A stretch of 64,000 nt of DNA from the NCBI RefSeq assembly GCF_000208745.1, contig NC_030852.1, positions 29,844,211-29,908,210 on the forward strand, in the 5' to 3' direction. Under the pieces are notes generated by a model. That model was not told the origin of the DNA and did no database searches. It was given only the letters and a program-made list of their open reading frames with translations. Shown here piece after piece: positions 49,901 to 62,538 of the stretch (the stretch's first letter is position 1; the number at the start of each line of letters is the position of its first letter). Position numbers and translations under genes: made by a program. The DNA is from Theobroma cacao. Its lineage: Eukaryota > Streptophyta > Magnoliopsida > Malvales > Malvaceae.

Positions 49901-52900
49901 ACAAAATTGTGAGTCATTCCAAGTTAGAAATAAAGGAAAAGCGTGGTTGCTATTTTCCTACATCGCCCAAATGTTTTAACTGGCTCATGGTCATGGATGT
50001 GTACACTAGTCCTTGTTTGGAAACAAGAAGTCAAACCTCTCTCTTCTTCTGCCTTCGTCCTCCATGGGAAGCAAACGCAGTGCAAGAGTTTGTGAAGGGG
50101 AACAACCATGTGTGCTGGGGACCCCAAAGACCAAAAGATGAAGTGCCAAAGTGACAAAAATGACTAAGTGATCTTCTTTAATTAAAGTTTAGAATTCCTG
50201 GTCCAAATAGAAAAGGTATCCAAAGCCACTTATTTTTATGCTATAAACTATACAGTTTGGTCATTTTAAGAGTTAAAATGATTTGATTAAAGAAAGAGAG
50301 AGTCAAGGAATCTTCCTCATTTTCCGTGTCCTTTCACTAATGACTAATCAGAGTGAAGAACATTGAATCGAGCCCTTTCCCCATCCGCTAACTAGACATA
50401 AAACCTCAACCAGTAAATATAAACCTAGTAGTTTCTTTCTTTTTTAAGTAATTGAACTTCATTCAACTAATAAAACCAGGCATGCTTTGGATTATATAAT
50501 GTCCATCAGTAAGCTGTGAATTCCTTTCATTTCAATTTGAGAAAAATATGGGCAAACTTCAACAAAAGAGTTGCAGAAGGTTTCCGTACAGTACTGTGTG
50601 CTTAATCAGCCCATTGAAACTGTGAGCCATACGAACTAATCTCCAATGCTTTATCACTTTATAAGCTGTTTATACATACAGTAAGAACACGTGAAAAAAG
50701 GTCCACACATATTTACCCAAAATGCAAAATACTAAATATTTTTGCTACACTAACACGTCGCTGACACGACATCAACTTAATTTCGGACAATATTTTCACT
50801 GTTTGATTACAAATAAGTAAATCCCATGCCGTGGAATTGCAGAAAGGGAGGGGGACATGAGTGTAAAAGTGCATAACAAAAGTGAATGCGAGAAACGGGG
50901 AGCGACAGCAGTCCTCTCACGTTATTCACTCCACAGTTCACAAGGTCGGAAAGTCAGAGTAGGCACTCACACGACATCACATTCAATAGCCGATTGCCAA
51001 TTTGCAAAACCGCAGCGCTTGGATTCAAACATATCAAAGATTTAACACCACCAAATAAATGTACTACTCCTATTAACGTGGTCGCCTTCCTTATTTAATG
51101 TTGTTGGGTGATTTATCCACTGAACAACTGTCGGTGGATTTTGGCTTCTCCATGGGGTCCTTCTCCTTCAGTATCTTCCGCTCAATTTATTTTCTTATTA
51201 CATATATTTTCTTGCCAATAAATGTTTTAAAATACCTTTTAAGATTATATTTTAATATTTCTTATTAAATGAATTTCCAATTTAATGGAAGAAAATGTTA
51301 TTTAATATGATAATCTGAATGAATCTTTTCAGATACATCCGTTAGTAAAATTTTGTTTTAATTGAAGAATTTAACTTTATTTAGCTTTTTATTAAAAAAA
51401 TTCAAATTAGAAGGAAAAAAGTACTGATTATATTGCAAATTAAAAAACAAGGAAAAAGCTATAGCTTGTAAAATTCAACGATTAATTAATGTTGGGGACA
51501 AAAGAGAAAAAAAAAAAGAAAACATCTAATATATTGTTTAAAGTTTCCCCCTCTTTACTCTAGGGGGCTTTTTCTCTCCTTTTTGGATAATTTTAATCAA
51601 ATTTTGGTACGTCATTCACACGTCTTTACTTTTCATCTGGTTTTTTTCCTTCCCCTTCTAATGGTTTTTAAAGGTGATGGAAAAAGAAAACGCACACAAA
51701 GCTTGATGAGAGCTGGTGGAGGAATTTCTCATACTGTGTACCTAAACAGCACATTTTGTTACTAAGTATATGTCTTCAGTCTTCTTGTTCTGTATCATTA
51801 GCCTTCCACTGTTTTGTTAGGTAAGTCTTATCCAGTCCATATATATAGTTTATTTATATATACAATTTTCCCCAATCCGATGGGCTTGAGAGCTGGAAAC
51901 TTCGTTTCCAGAACTACTCTGTTTCGTTAATCATGTCAAAGATTTCCCTTTGGGGTTCCTAAATGATGGTCCGTGACTTCTTCTCTCCAAAACTTTGCCT
52001 CTTTACCAGAAATAAAGTAGAGTTTTTAAGTAAAATTTAGACAAATACTCTTACTTTGTGTGTCGTTTTCGTCCCTTTACAAGTCCCACTTTAATTTTTG
52101 CCGTGGATCTCCACTAACCAAATGTGTTGAAGTAAAGCCTCTGATACAATTGGATGATGTGGAAAGGACCCAAAAGCATTTCAACCAATGCTTGCTTATG
52201 GATGCATAGAAGGTTGGAGAAAGGCATAATCTAAAAGAATAGAACAATTAATAATTACTAGTAATTTATTAATCTATCTAATCCATTTTTTTTTATATTT
52301 TTAAAGGATAATTTATAGTATACGTTATAGCTTACCCTATAGTTTTCATGCAAACATGACTCAACATGGGATTCTGTTAGAAAAGTCGGATTGGGGTACA
52401 ATGGTATAAATTCTTCTTGCTAGATGATTATGGCATGATCATCTTCATGAAAATCACTAAATTATGGTCTGCTTGATTACTTCCTTCAAAAGAGGGCATA
52501 AAGCAAACAGCATAAGCATCCACTTTTTTTTTTTTTTATTGAGTTGACATGCTACAGTTTAACAGACCATGGCAGAGTGTTCTTCATTGATATACCTTGT
52601 AGGCTAAGCAACACATGAACCTGTCTCTCTGCCTCCTTTCTTCAATTAACTTCTTCTACCCTTTGTTCAATTGTACCAAGAATAATTTTGAAAGAAATTA
52701 AAATTGATCTGAATTCAGCCAATAAAAATAATTAAACAAAAAAAAATGATTGTTAAATTTCAATAGAAGGAAGAAGAATCGAAATCAAATTCTCGGACTT
52801 AAAGGTATCTATGGCTGGCTTGAACGTGAAGAGATTCGGTTCTCGCTTTTCTCTCCTTTTTCCATCAATAAAGTCAATTATTTCCTTTGATTTCCTATTA

Positions 52901-53000
52901 ATTTTGTTGCTATATGGGGACTCTAACAATTCAAATAAAAATACAAAAAATCTTTCTTAAATGTGCCAACCCTGTACGGCACACAAAGGTCGTCATTTCT
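40990..53000. other. ~12 kb without a recognisable gene
   Basis: I read all open stretches above 60 codons here and none carries a known domain or convincing codon structure. The region holds microsatellites: (CT)n at about 42434-42449 and GAT repeats at about 48851-48867. A short direct repeat (AGGTRTAGTGCAGAG) flanks an A-run near 44080-44130, and there are many AT-rich stretches. I looked for common conserved plant miRNAs and noticed none. It is probably regulatory or transposon-worn DNA; non-coding RNAs cannot be excluded. Confidence 0.45.
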
Positions 53001-53006
53001 GCTTTG

Positions 53007-53119
53007 AAACCCTAAACCTAAATTTATGTCTATAAATACACGTACTACCTTAGCAGTTAGCAGCTCAGCCCCCAGGGAAATTATCAAACACAAAAATTTT
53101 AGCTGATCGACTGAAGAAG
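53007..53119 (+). promoter_or_regulatory. candidate distal promoter and 5' UTR exon of the pectinesterase gene
   Basis: A telobox AAACCCTAA (53007-53015) precedes a clear TATA box TATAAATA (53031-53038). After a plausible leader there is a strong donor AAGAAG|GTACGT at 53119/53120. A strong acceptor TGATTTTGCAG ends at 54283, 22 bases before the pectinesterase ATG. This suggests a leader intron of about 1.16 kb. A nearer TATA box (54126-54132) is an alternative. Confidence 0.4.
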
Positions 53120-54125
53120 GTACGTATACCCTTTTTTTTGTCTTTTTAGTACAAAATATACTTTATGTTCCTTAATTCCCTTTTGCTTTTCCTCAAAGTA
53201 CACTGCCACAATGTGCCATAAAACAGGTCACAGAGGAGTTTATGTTGTCTAAAGCTAATACATCATCAAAGGCTACAAACTCAAATTGGCATATACTGTT
53301 CTAGAATTCATTTCTTTTTGTTGTTTGTCTTTGAAGTAATTCGGTGCCCCCTACTGATTTCTCAATGCTAGATTTATGTGGTTAATTTATTCTGTATGTA
53401 TGCTGATGGCTGTGCTAGCTTTAGTCCCACTTAATTGTATTAATTTGGTACATAGCCTAACTCACAGCATTAAACTTAAATGTACTACACCTAGTTCTAA
53501 TATTTATATTTGTATCCTGTGTGGAATAAGATTGACATCAGATCTTGGTCATTAGAAGAAAGCAATACACTTGATTAAGAGACAAAAGCACATATATGCC
53601 TAAAAAAACCCAATAAGCTAATTAAGAACAAGATTAAATCCTAACTACTGGCATAAGCATGCCAGAAAAGAGCTTAAGATTCTGAGATTTCTGTTAAGCT
53701 CAATCATGTTCACAACTAACTGACAATATATGAATCACAATCCATTTATATAAAGGAAAAAACCCTACAAATCCACTCATTAATTAAACTTGTTAACTAA
53801 GTCTTCATACTTAACTGCTTAAAAGCAAACAAAAAGTTCTCTCAACTTTCTTTCATAAATCATATCTCCATCGATTCCTTAACTCATCAGATAATTAATT
53901 TTTATTTTATCATCATCCACTTTTCAAAATCTAAAGAGAAAAGTTACAACAAAGTTACAACTTACAAATTTATTTTTCCTTTTTTCAAAAAATTTTTCTA
54001 GTCCATCCCTGTGGGCAAAGAGCTGAGAAAGTAGTAAGTAGAGGACAGCTCATGCTTTCGACATAGACTTCACACCAACCTTCTCTGTTACTCTCTCACA
54101 TCCCCCAGTCCATCTATTTCTTTTT

Positions 54126-54132
54126 TATATAA
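54126..54132 (+). promoter_or_regulatory. proximal TATA box of the pectinesterase gene
   Basis: TATATAA lies about 175 bases upstream of the ATG, followed by a CT-rich leader. It would give an unspliced 5' UTR of roughly 140 bases. Confidence 0.45.
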
Positions 54133-54305
54133 CCCCACCCTCTTACTCTTTATTTATGTGCATTCACATACTCCCTTAGCTCTTCATGTGGTAGTAGTAA
54201 TATTTATATCCTTTCACCACCACTCATCCCTCTCCTTTCTCTTCCTTCTCTCTACACTTCAAAGCCATTGACTGATTTTGCAGCTGCTTCAGCACAGAAA
54301 GAGCA

Positions 54306-57227
54306 ATGGGATACGATAGGCTCCGACCATCCGAACCTGGAGGCTCTGGACTTCCTCAGCTACAACAACTACCTCATGAAGAACCCAGAGCTAAAAACCA
54401 CAAGAAAAAGCTTCTTATAGTTTCAGTTGTTGCCCTGGCTATGATCATTATCTCGGCTGTTTGTGCTGGGCTTGTAATTGGGCTCCGTAAAGGAGGCGCC
54501 GACCCAGTTGGCACCCAAATCCGCCGGAAGCCCACCCAAGCGATGTCCAGGACCTGTAGCAAAACTCGGTTCCCCAACCTCTGCGTCAACTCACTCCTGG
54601 ACTTCCCTGGCTCACTCACTGCCAATGAGGAAGACCTCGTCCACATTTCCTTCAATATGACGCTGCAGCACTTTAGCAAGGCTCTTTATACGACCACGTC
54701 CATCTCCTACGTTCAGATGGATCCACGTGTACGGTCGGCATACGACGACTGCCTCGAGCTTCTTGAAGATTCCATCGACGCCCTCTCCCGTTCCCTCTTC
54801 TCCGTCGTTCCTTCTCAGGACGGCAATGCTAATAATAATAATGTTAAGGCCGGGACAAATCAGGACGTGATGACGTGGCTTAGCGCAGCGTTGACAAACC
54901 AGGACACGTGTTCGGAGGGATTCGAGGGAGTGAGCGGGGCGGTGAAGGATCAAGTGGCAGAGAAAATGAAGGACTTGTCCGAACTCGTGAGCAACTGCTT
55001 GTCGATTTTTGCTGCGAGTGGCGGAGACGATTTCGCAGGAGTGCCGATACAGAACAGGAGATTGTTGGCTACGGATGACGACATATCGGGAGAAATTATC
55101 GATGACGAGAATTTCCCGAAATGGCTGGGGAGGAAAGAGAGGGAGCTGCTGGACACTCCCGTGTCGACGATCCAGGCAGACATCATCGTTTCGAAAGACG
55201 GAAACGGCACCGTTAAGACGATTACCGAGGCGATTAAGAAGGCGCCGGAGTATAGTGCTCGGCGGATCATCATTTACGTGAGGGCAGGAAGGTAAAATTG
55301 CGGTGATAATAAAGATCCAATTTTTGCTAGCGACAGCTTTTTCCCCTTGGCCTTTTCTGAAATCACTTTTCCATATATATTTTCCCTCTCATTTTCGTTA
55401 CCATCCTTTTATAACCTAAAATGACGAAAGTAGCCTTGGAGTATTGCATTCTTTGCAGTTCATTACCGAACCCTTTTTATTCCAATTAATGATTGCAAGT
55501 TTTGACCTTCGCAATATAATCATAATAAAAATATATTAGCATCAATCATGTGAATAAGATATTATTATTATTATTATTCACGTGAAATATTTTTATGGTT
55601 AGGGTGGGTGGGCATTTAGTGGAATACGCTTGGGAAAATTTTCTTTTTAGTTTTTCTTTAAACATTTTCTCGGAAAGTAAATTAAAAATTGACTTGGAAA
55701 TTACAGCTGGGTGGAAATGGAAAAAGTTAATTTACTTTATTGCTACTTATTGACAGGTACGAAGAGAGTAATTTGAAGGTGGGGAGGAAGAAGATCAACT
55801 TGATGTTTATAGGTGACGGCAAGGGTAAAACAGTGATTACTGGAGGGAACAGTGTATTTGACAACATGACGACATTCCACACCGCTGCCTTCGGTGAGTT
55901 TGTTTTTCTTACGCGGAAGTAGGTGAATATATATATATTATTTTACTACAAATAAAAACTCCTTAGGAAACCCATTGGACCCAAACCATTCACCATGCAT
56001 GAGGTAGAAGTTGCACGTGGGCTGTTATTCTAGACAGACAAAGTACTAATATTCCTGAAGCAACTTCATCTTATCTTTTATCTGCCTACTTCTCCGTCCA
56101 TAACATGGAAACCACAATTACCCTTCAAAAATGCCCGAAAACAGAAGAGTTTTTTTTTTTTGAAGGAAATCGTTGGGAAATGATTGATTGGAATAATAAC
56201 ATTGCTTAAGCTATGTTTTTGTTGATTTGCCACTAAATTAGTATTGAGCCTGAAGCTCATTGGGAATAATCGGAATGATGTAATACCTCATATAGTCCAA
56301 AACTGGATATGTGGCTACAATCTAAAGCGGAAAGAGTGACATTATTCGCCGTGGGTCATAGCTTATCCCCTCTCACGAATCTGCATAGTATCATTGTCAA
56401 ATAATCAGCACTTTTTAGTTTAATAATCCCATCCTGATCGAACTTTAATTAATACTAATGGGATATCATGTTTGCATCATTTTTTGAGGAAGCCGTATTC
56501 ATTGGTAGTTTAATGTTTTCTTTTTTCAGCGGCAACTGGAGCTGGTTTTATTGCAAGAGACATGACATTTGAGAACTGGGCTGGACCAGCCAAGCACCAG
56601 GCGGTGGCACTTCGCATTGGGGCAGACCATGCCGTGGTGTACAGGTGCAACGTCATTGGATACCAAGACACCTTATACACTCACTCCAATCGCCAGTTTT
56701 ACCGTGAATGTGACATATACGGGACGGTGGATTTCATCTTCGGTAACGCCGCTGTGGTACTCCAAAACTGTAGCATTTACGCCCGGAAGCCCATGCCCCT
56801 CCAGAAGAACACCATCACAGCCCAAAACCGAAAGGACCCCAACCAAAACACAGGTATTTCCATCCATGCGTGTCGGATCCTACCCACGTCCGACCTCGTG
56901 GCGGCCAAAGGAAGCTTCCAAACGTATCTAGGACGTCCGTGGAAGTTGTACTCCAGGACTGTGTTCATGTTATCGTACATGAGTGACCACATTCACCCTA
57001 GGGGATGGCTGGAGTGGAATGCTACGTTTGCCTTGGATACACTATATTATGGTGAATACATGAATTCTGGGCCGGGTGCGGCAGTTGGGCAACGGGTCAG
57101 ATGGCCCGGGTATAGGGTCATCACTTCAGAGATTGAAGCAGGCAAATTCACCGTGGGACAGTTTATTTATGGATCGTCATGGTTACCATCAACTGGGGTT
57201 GCTTTCCTGGCTGGCCTACAAGTTTAA
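54306..57227 (+). CDS. pectinesterase / pectin methylesterase with PMEI pro-region (PME34/PME61-like)
   Basis: Three coding exons, 54306-55291, 55757-55893 and 56530-57227; 606 aa. A short cytosolic tail beginning MGYDRL precedes a membrane anchor at about residues 36-60. A PMEI-type inhibitor domain (about 80-235) follows, then the RRLL processing motif at 251-254 (NRRLLAT). The catalytic domain starts about 296 and has every family motif: GRYEE, QAVALR, GYQDTLY (Asp421), GTVDFIFGNA (Asp442) and YLGRPW (Arg510). The enzyme demethylates homogalacturonan in the cell wall after Golgi processing at RRLL. MGYDRL, the PMEI part and the C-terminal FIYGSSWLPSTGV resemble Arabidopsis PME34 (At3g49220) and PME61. 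It looks intact. Confidence 0.95.
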
Positions 57228-57239
57228 AATTTTAAAATA

Positions 57240-58119
57240 TTTCTTACCCCTTTTTCTTTTTTAGTTTTTAATTGTATGAAATATAATTTTTATCTTTCTA
57301 ATTTTTTTCCATGATATGGTAATAAGGGTCGCCTGTTCTCGTTGATTTAACTCCAAACATGTTATAGAAGCCTAGAGTCTTAAGAATTACTACTACTGCT
57401 GCTAATATATTACTTTTTTTTTTTAATTTGTAATTATAAATTCCATACGTAATCAAAATGGTGTTGTAATAAGGAAATGATGTTAATATTTTTCTTCGTT
57501 TGAACTGTTTTGTCGCCTCGGTGGGCTGTTGTCGCTGCAACTTTATTGTGTACGCGTGGCTCAGGTTTATTTTAAAATTATTGGTGTCGGTGAGTGACAG
57601 ACTTGCAAGAAATAAATGCGGAGCCACTGCACTGTTGATTTTTGGCCATTAAATCAAGCCCATGGGCGTTGAGCTAGACCCGCAGTTCGTGGACCCGGAA
57701 TTTAAAACGATATTGCCCCATTGCACCTGGGTCCATCCTAGACACGTGGATGAAACTAGCTGATGGCCTACTGCACCTGGGTCCCATTCTAGACATGTGG
57801 CTGGAAACTACCCGAATGCCTGCAACCAGGTGTCAATAAATGAGTTCTAAATCCACTTTAACCTGTAGATCGGCAGAGGAAATGCCAATAAACTTTTTCC
57901 ACCCTGTTTTTGATGAATGCCAGCCTCAATGGGGTAAGTGTCCATCTTTTTAACCAAAAATGCTTTGCAACACGGCATGCAGCGACTTTAGAGGATTAAC
58001 GTTTCACAGAGAATTTTGTTCTTTTGTTGAGGGGACAAATAAAAAAGCAAGTTTGGCTGTCCTACAAGACGGGAGTTAGGCAGCAAAAGTGCAGCTAAAA
58101 AGCGATGGGTGCGAAGCCA
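57240..58119. other. 3' flank of the pectinesterase gene
   Basis: No gene. It contains a two-copy tandem repeat (57722-57821, listed separately) and the left target-site copy of the hAT-like element at its right edge. Confidence 0.4.
57722..57821. repeat. two-copy ~50-bp tandem repeat
   Basis: Two adjacent units both start TGCACCTGGGTCC and contain CTAGACAYGTGG and GAAACTA, with moderate divergence between them. No function is apparent. Confidence 0.7.
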
Positions 58120-58127
58120 GCTGTGGT

Positions 58128-59308
58128 CAGGGGAGGAGCCTCCTTATGGGATGGGGGGCGTGACCCTCTCAAAATTTAAAATTTTTTTTACATATTAAAT
58201 AATTTTTTATTTTTAAATAAATTTCTCAAATAAATTTTATTAATAAATAATATAAAAATAAAAGAATNTTATTTTTAATTTATATTATTTTTATTTATTT
58301 ATTTATTTTATTTAATTTATTTATGTATTTTAAATCTGTATAAATTTTTTTTAATAAATTTATACGAACCATCAATTATGTTCTTTTTTTCATTTTTTAT
58401 TATGTCATATGTAGATTCTATCTTTTATTTGTCATATTATTCTTTTTTTTATTATTTAGATTTAATTTTTAAAAATAAATAAATTATTATGTAATTTTCA
58501 AATATAAATTACAATATTACACTATTATTTAGAATTTCATCAATATATTATTTTTTATTCAAAATAACCAATGTATCTTAGCATGTATATTACAAATTTT
58601 AAGTAATAAGGATATACATATAAATTGATAGAATGATATAATTATATTTTTTCAATACAAATTTATTTATTATATTTATTTTTAATATCTATCAAAATAA
58701 TTTTTCATTTAATAATTAATTTTTTTCTTTAAACTGTTTGATAAAATTAGAGTCATTATGGTTAGCATATTACAAGTTAAGTCTAACAAATAAATTCTAA
58801 ACTAGTTTGGTAAGCTTATCAAATTTACAAAAAAATAAAAGTGAAATTATTAATCTAAATCCATTAAGTTTTAATATAAATTTAAATCTATTATAATATA
58901 TTATATCTTAACAGTTCAATCTAATAACTTATCATCGTATATTACATCTCAATAGATTAATCTAATAACCCAACATGTTAATTAACAATTTAAAAGGTAA
59001 ATAAAAAATAAGAGGAGAGTTAAGACACATGAAGTAAAGAGACAACTCATTTAAGTTTGAAAAATTGTTTTTTCTTCCATTCTTGTAACTAAAGAGTGAG
59101 AGATATTCATTTTATTATTCGATTCAGTCATATATATAAATAACATCATTATTACTATTAATGTGTATTTTTTTATATGTTTAATATCTTTTGAATTTTA
59201 TTTAATTTTTTAAATAAATGATAATTAAATTATATATAAAATTCTCTTTAATTATTTAATATCTCGTTCTGTTTGACTCTCCCTTCAAAATGTTCTAACT
59301 TCGCCCTG
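58128..59308 (+). mobile_element. non-autonomous hAT-like element, copy 2 (1181 bp)
   Basis: An exact 8-bp target duplication GCTGTGGT flanks the element (58120-58127 and 59309-59316). The ends are CAGGGGAGGAGCCTCC and, read inward from the right, CAGGGCGAAGTTAGAAC: imperfect inverted repeats starting CAGGG, as in hAT. The interior is AT-rich without a transposase frame and carries one unresolved base (58267). It shares ends and interior blocks (TTATTATGTCATATGTAG, ATTTCATCAATATATTA) with the 13875-14576 element but is longer and in the opposite orientation. Confidence 0.85.
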
Positions 59309-59316
59309 GCTGTGGT

Positions 59317-60185
59317 GGAATAATTTTGGTTCTAGATGGTGACCTTGGCGCAACCAGGCCTCATCTTGTTTCACATGACCGATCTCTCAGTTATCGTATC
59401 ATCCAAAAGCTTGCTGCAATGGGTCAAAATCGTAATACCAGCTTTCAACTATAACAGTGTCTAATCCAGTTGTAGTTGTTACTTCGCTTCTCAGACAGTC
59501 TCTAGCAAGGTCAGAGAAGCAGTCTCAAAGTCTTCCAGAAGAGCCTTAGAAGATGGGTGAATCTGGAGATAGACCCTAGATAGGCGGGAGACCATCATCT
59601 GAACCCTCCAGGATAATGGACTACCACTGGAAGCCTGGAATTGCTCATACGAAATAATAATAACAATGAACACCATTTCAAAGTATTGTGCTAACCAGAT
59701 ATGGAATCCTGCTGAAACTCTGTGTAGAAAGCTCCCATTCTATTTTGTGCGCAAAAATTTAGTAGTGCCGGTCAAGGGGAAGCCAACTCAAAATATTTGA
59801 ACTATTGGGGCGGGGGCTAAATAAAGAGAATAAATGAAAAGAAAAAAAAAAAGAAGAATACGAGAGTGTGTTTACTGTTTACTATTATTCACATAGCTAT
59901 AACCAAACAACTAAAATCTCCAGAACACACTCTCTTCTTGGATAGATTGCCTTAAGGCATTTCCAGGTAATAGACTATGGTTCAAAGATGGGCTGCAAAG
60001 GGAAGTTACATGTATGAACAAAATGAAACAGATGATGGAGACACAAGTTCCAGCAACAACCCAATATTACACAGAACTTATGCAGACCATTTAACAAAAA
60101 TATGGAGTACCATCATCCTTCAGCAATAACTCTGCAATGTGGCGAATGCAGATGTGCAAAGCTACCTAACCAGTCGCCTCAGGGC
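59317..60185. other. 3' flank/UTR of the PI4K gene
   Basis: No assigned gene. On minus, 59491-59640 is open and protein-like: after a TTCCAG acceptor-like site it reads ASSGSPLSWRVQMMV and continues through ALLEDFETASLTLLETV to a stop. I do not recognise it. It could be a pseudogene piece or chance. The remainder probably includes the PI4K 3' UTR. Confidence 0.3.
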
Positions 60186-62538
60186 TTATGAGGTCAGTTC
60201 ATCAAGACGCCGATCCATGATTGATGCCACAGCTTCAAAAAATGCATCATCACTCATTCCAGGGAGCACAGCTTCCTCAGCTTCTCTAACAATCTGCTCA
60301 ATTACTGACTCCTCTTTCACTGTTTCCCTGCACATGATTCTTCCAATAGAATAGGGTGTGAGTCCTCTCTCTGCACCTTTCTTTAGAAGCATGGTGGAAA
60401 TGCGAAGGGTGCGGGCACACTTAGGTGGCATGTCCCAACCATGAAACTTCAAAAGTTCAATATCTTTTTCAGCATCCAGTGACTTAATATAATTGATGAC
60501 ACCAGGAGTATAAGGTTCATGAGCTTGAGGCCAGTAAAGCCAATCAAATGTACAATCTTCAAACTGCAAAAATAAGCAGAGCAATCATAAGGTGATGAAA
60601 ATGAATTCTAAAGAAGCTCTAATCTCTCGCAACAAGAGTTGATACAAACTAGGAACAGTTGACAAATCTCAAGAATTTCAAAGTGAAGAAGAAATTGACC
60701 AAAAATTGCTATTTTTTCAGACAAAATTTGGGTTGTAAAACAGCTTTTTCATTTGGAAAGCTAGGTTTCTTGCAACTTCAATCTAGAACCAAGAGTTCAA
60801 GTGATGACATGTTCAACAACATGAAAGCAAAGCATTTGCATAACTATAACCGTTTTATGTTTTATGGACATAAGATCACCAGACAGCTAAACTAGACACT
60901 CCTTTTGAGATTTATGACTATAACTGTGTATGCGGCAAACACAAGAATTAGAAGAAAGGCAACAAGCAATTTCTTTCTCAACATGAAGAGTCACAGACTT
61001 AATCGTTGCACTTTGTCTTCGAACGTTAAAATGTAAAATGCTTGCTGCAAAGCAATAAATTTGAAACATGGAGAATGAGGTGAGCAATCAATTGTCTGAA
61101 GGGAACAAAATTCTAACAAAATCCTGCCAACTAAAGAAATAAGCAAGTTAGACTCTTACATTCTCAGGCAAGCAGTAGCCATGATCAATAGGAACAAGAG
61201 AAACCCGACCTTCCTCACAATTTCTTGTAACCAGTATGTTTCCGGCATGCCTATCTGCATTTGCCAACCTTATGTCCAACACAGAGATCTTGTGCACCTC
61301 ATCCACTGGGAAAGCACAAGGGCCCATATCTTCACAACTTCCAACATTGTTAACAAACATCTGCAGTGACCCAATCTTAATATTCTTGGGATCATACTCA
61401 TAACCTTCTGGATAATTAAATCCTTTATGCAAACATTTAACCATCACAGTAGGAGGAACCCCAGCAAAGCCCTTCCCTCCACCATCAAATGAATGAGGTC
61501 CAGCCATTCGATGATCCAACAGGTAAGCTGCAACCTCCCTCAGTGCACCTTCTCCTACACGTGTGCCTTTCTTCAACCCTTCGCCATCTAGTGACAAGGG
61601 GAGGCCCTGTGGGTTATTTACAGCCATTGGCTCTTCATCGATAGGCTTGAAAACTGAGATATACTTCTGACCAGATGAATCTTGCATGAAGTAAGCTCCA
61701 CCTGACCCCTCTGATGACCGAATAGGCTTATTGCCTCTCTCTAATCCATTAAAAGTTAAGTCAATTAGTTCCTTAATAACTAATGGCAGTTCAATCTTGG
61801 AATTAACAACCAGAGGCTCCAAAATGAAATCTCTCTGCATCAGCTTCCTCTCCATGACGTGATGTTCCTGAGAGAGTGTGACACCCTGATATTGTCCAAT
61901 TGCATCTGGTTTCCCCTCATTCAAGTTCAGTTCCTCAATAGAAACTTCAATATCTTTTTCAAAGGGTACAGCCCTTAATTTAACAGACTTTCGAACCAGC
62001 AAGAGAATCACAGCATCATTATTTTTGCAGATATCAGTAATTAGTCTCTGATCTTCAAGCTCCTCACCGTTGCATACCAGCTCTTGATCCTTGAGATTAA
62101 GAAATCCTTTTCCCTTCTTAGCAATTTGCTGCTTCACATAACCCATATTTCTACCCCTCGCAATATGAAACTCAAACTCCTTACCACATACAGTCCTAAC
62201 GGTGATTGCTTGGAGATCTGAAAGCCTTAACACCAGATGCATCACATTCCTATCAGCAACGCCATAGTCCCGGACAAGAGAATTATTCCGAGCCAGTTCT
62301 CTCCCTTGAAAAACTAGCTTCTGCTTCCTCATAAAAAGCCTTTTGAATTCTGAATCCTCAGCTTCACAGAAGCAATTGAATCTGACACCATTACACGCAT
62401 GGGAATGACAGACCCACCAACAGAGAGAAAAATTAAGATCGAGTCACTCAAAGTCTGAACATATCGGTGCACAAAATTTCCAGGGAAACTCAGAGACTCT
62501 TCAATGACTTGGCTTAAAGCTACACTGGCAATTGACAT
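60186..62538 (-). CDS. PI4KG3: phosphatidylinositol 4-kinase gamma (ubiquitin-like-domain PI4K), with an apparent 1-base frameshift
   Basis: Two coding exons on minus, 61160-62538 and 60186-60563. The N-terminus MSIASVALS is followed by two ubiquitin-like domains (DSILIFLSVGG.., SIASVKLRIQ; then ITVRTVCGKEFEFHIARGRN). The PI3/4-kinase-like catalytic part follows: GGAYFMQDSSGQKYISVFKP, GEGALREVAAYLLDH, GVPPTVMVKCLH, LANADRHAGNILV and PIDHGYCLPE, continued across the intron by FEDCTFDWLYWPQA. The DRxxxN and DHG motifs are intact. By recollection the ubiquitin-like part most resembles Arabidopsis PI4K gamma 3, so the symbol is tentative. Just after KGF a T-run (A5 on plus at 62333-62337) puts downstream sequence one base out of frame; one more T would give about 585 aa, the family size. 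It is a sequencing error or a real lesion. Some family members act as protein kinases in vitro. Confidence 0.87.

Noticed and set aside
54374..55273. Long minus-strand open frames opposite pectinesterase exon 1
   Set aside because: Antisense shadows of a GC-richer coding exon; the plus frame carries all PME motifs.
57298..57627. 109-codon minus ORF downstream of the pectinesterase
   Set aside because: Lies in the 3' flank, lysine/isoleucine-rich low-complexity translation, no family features.
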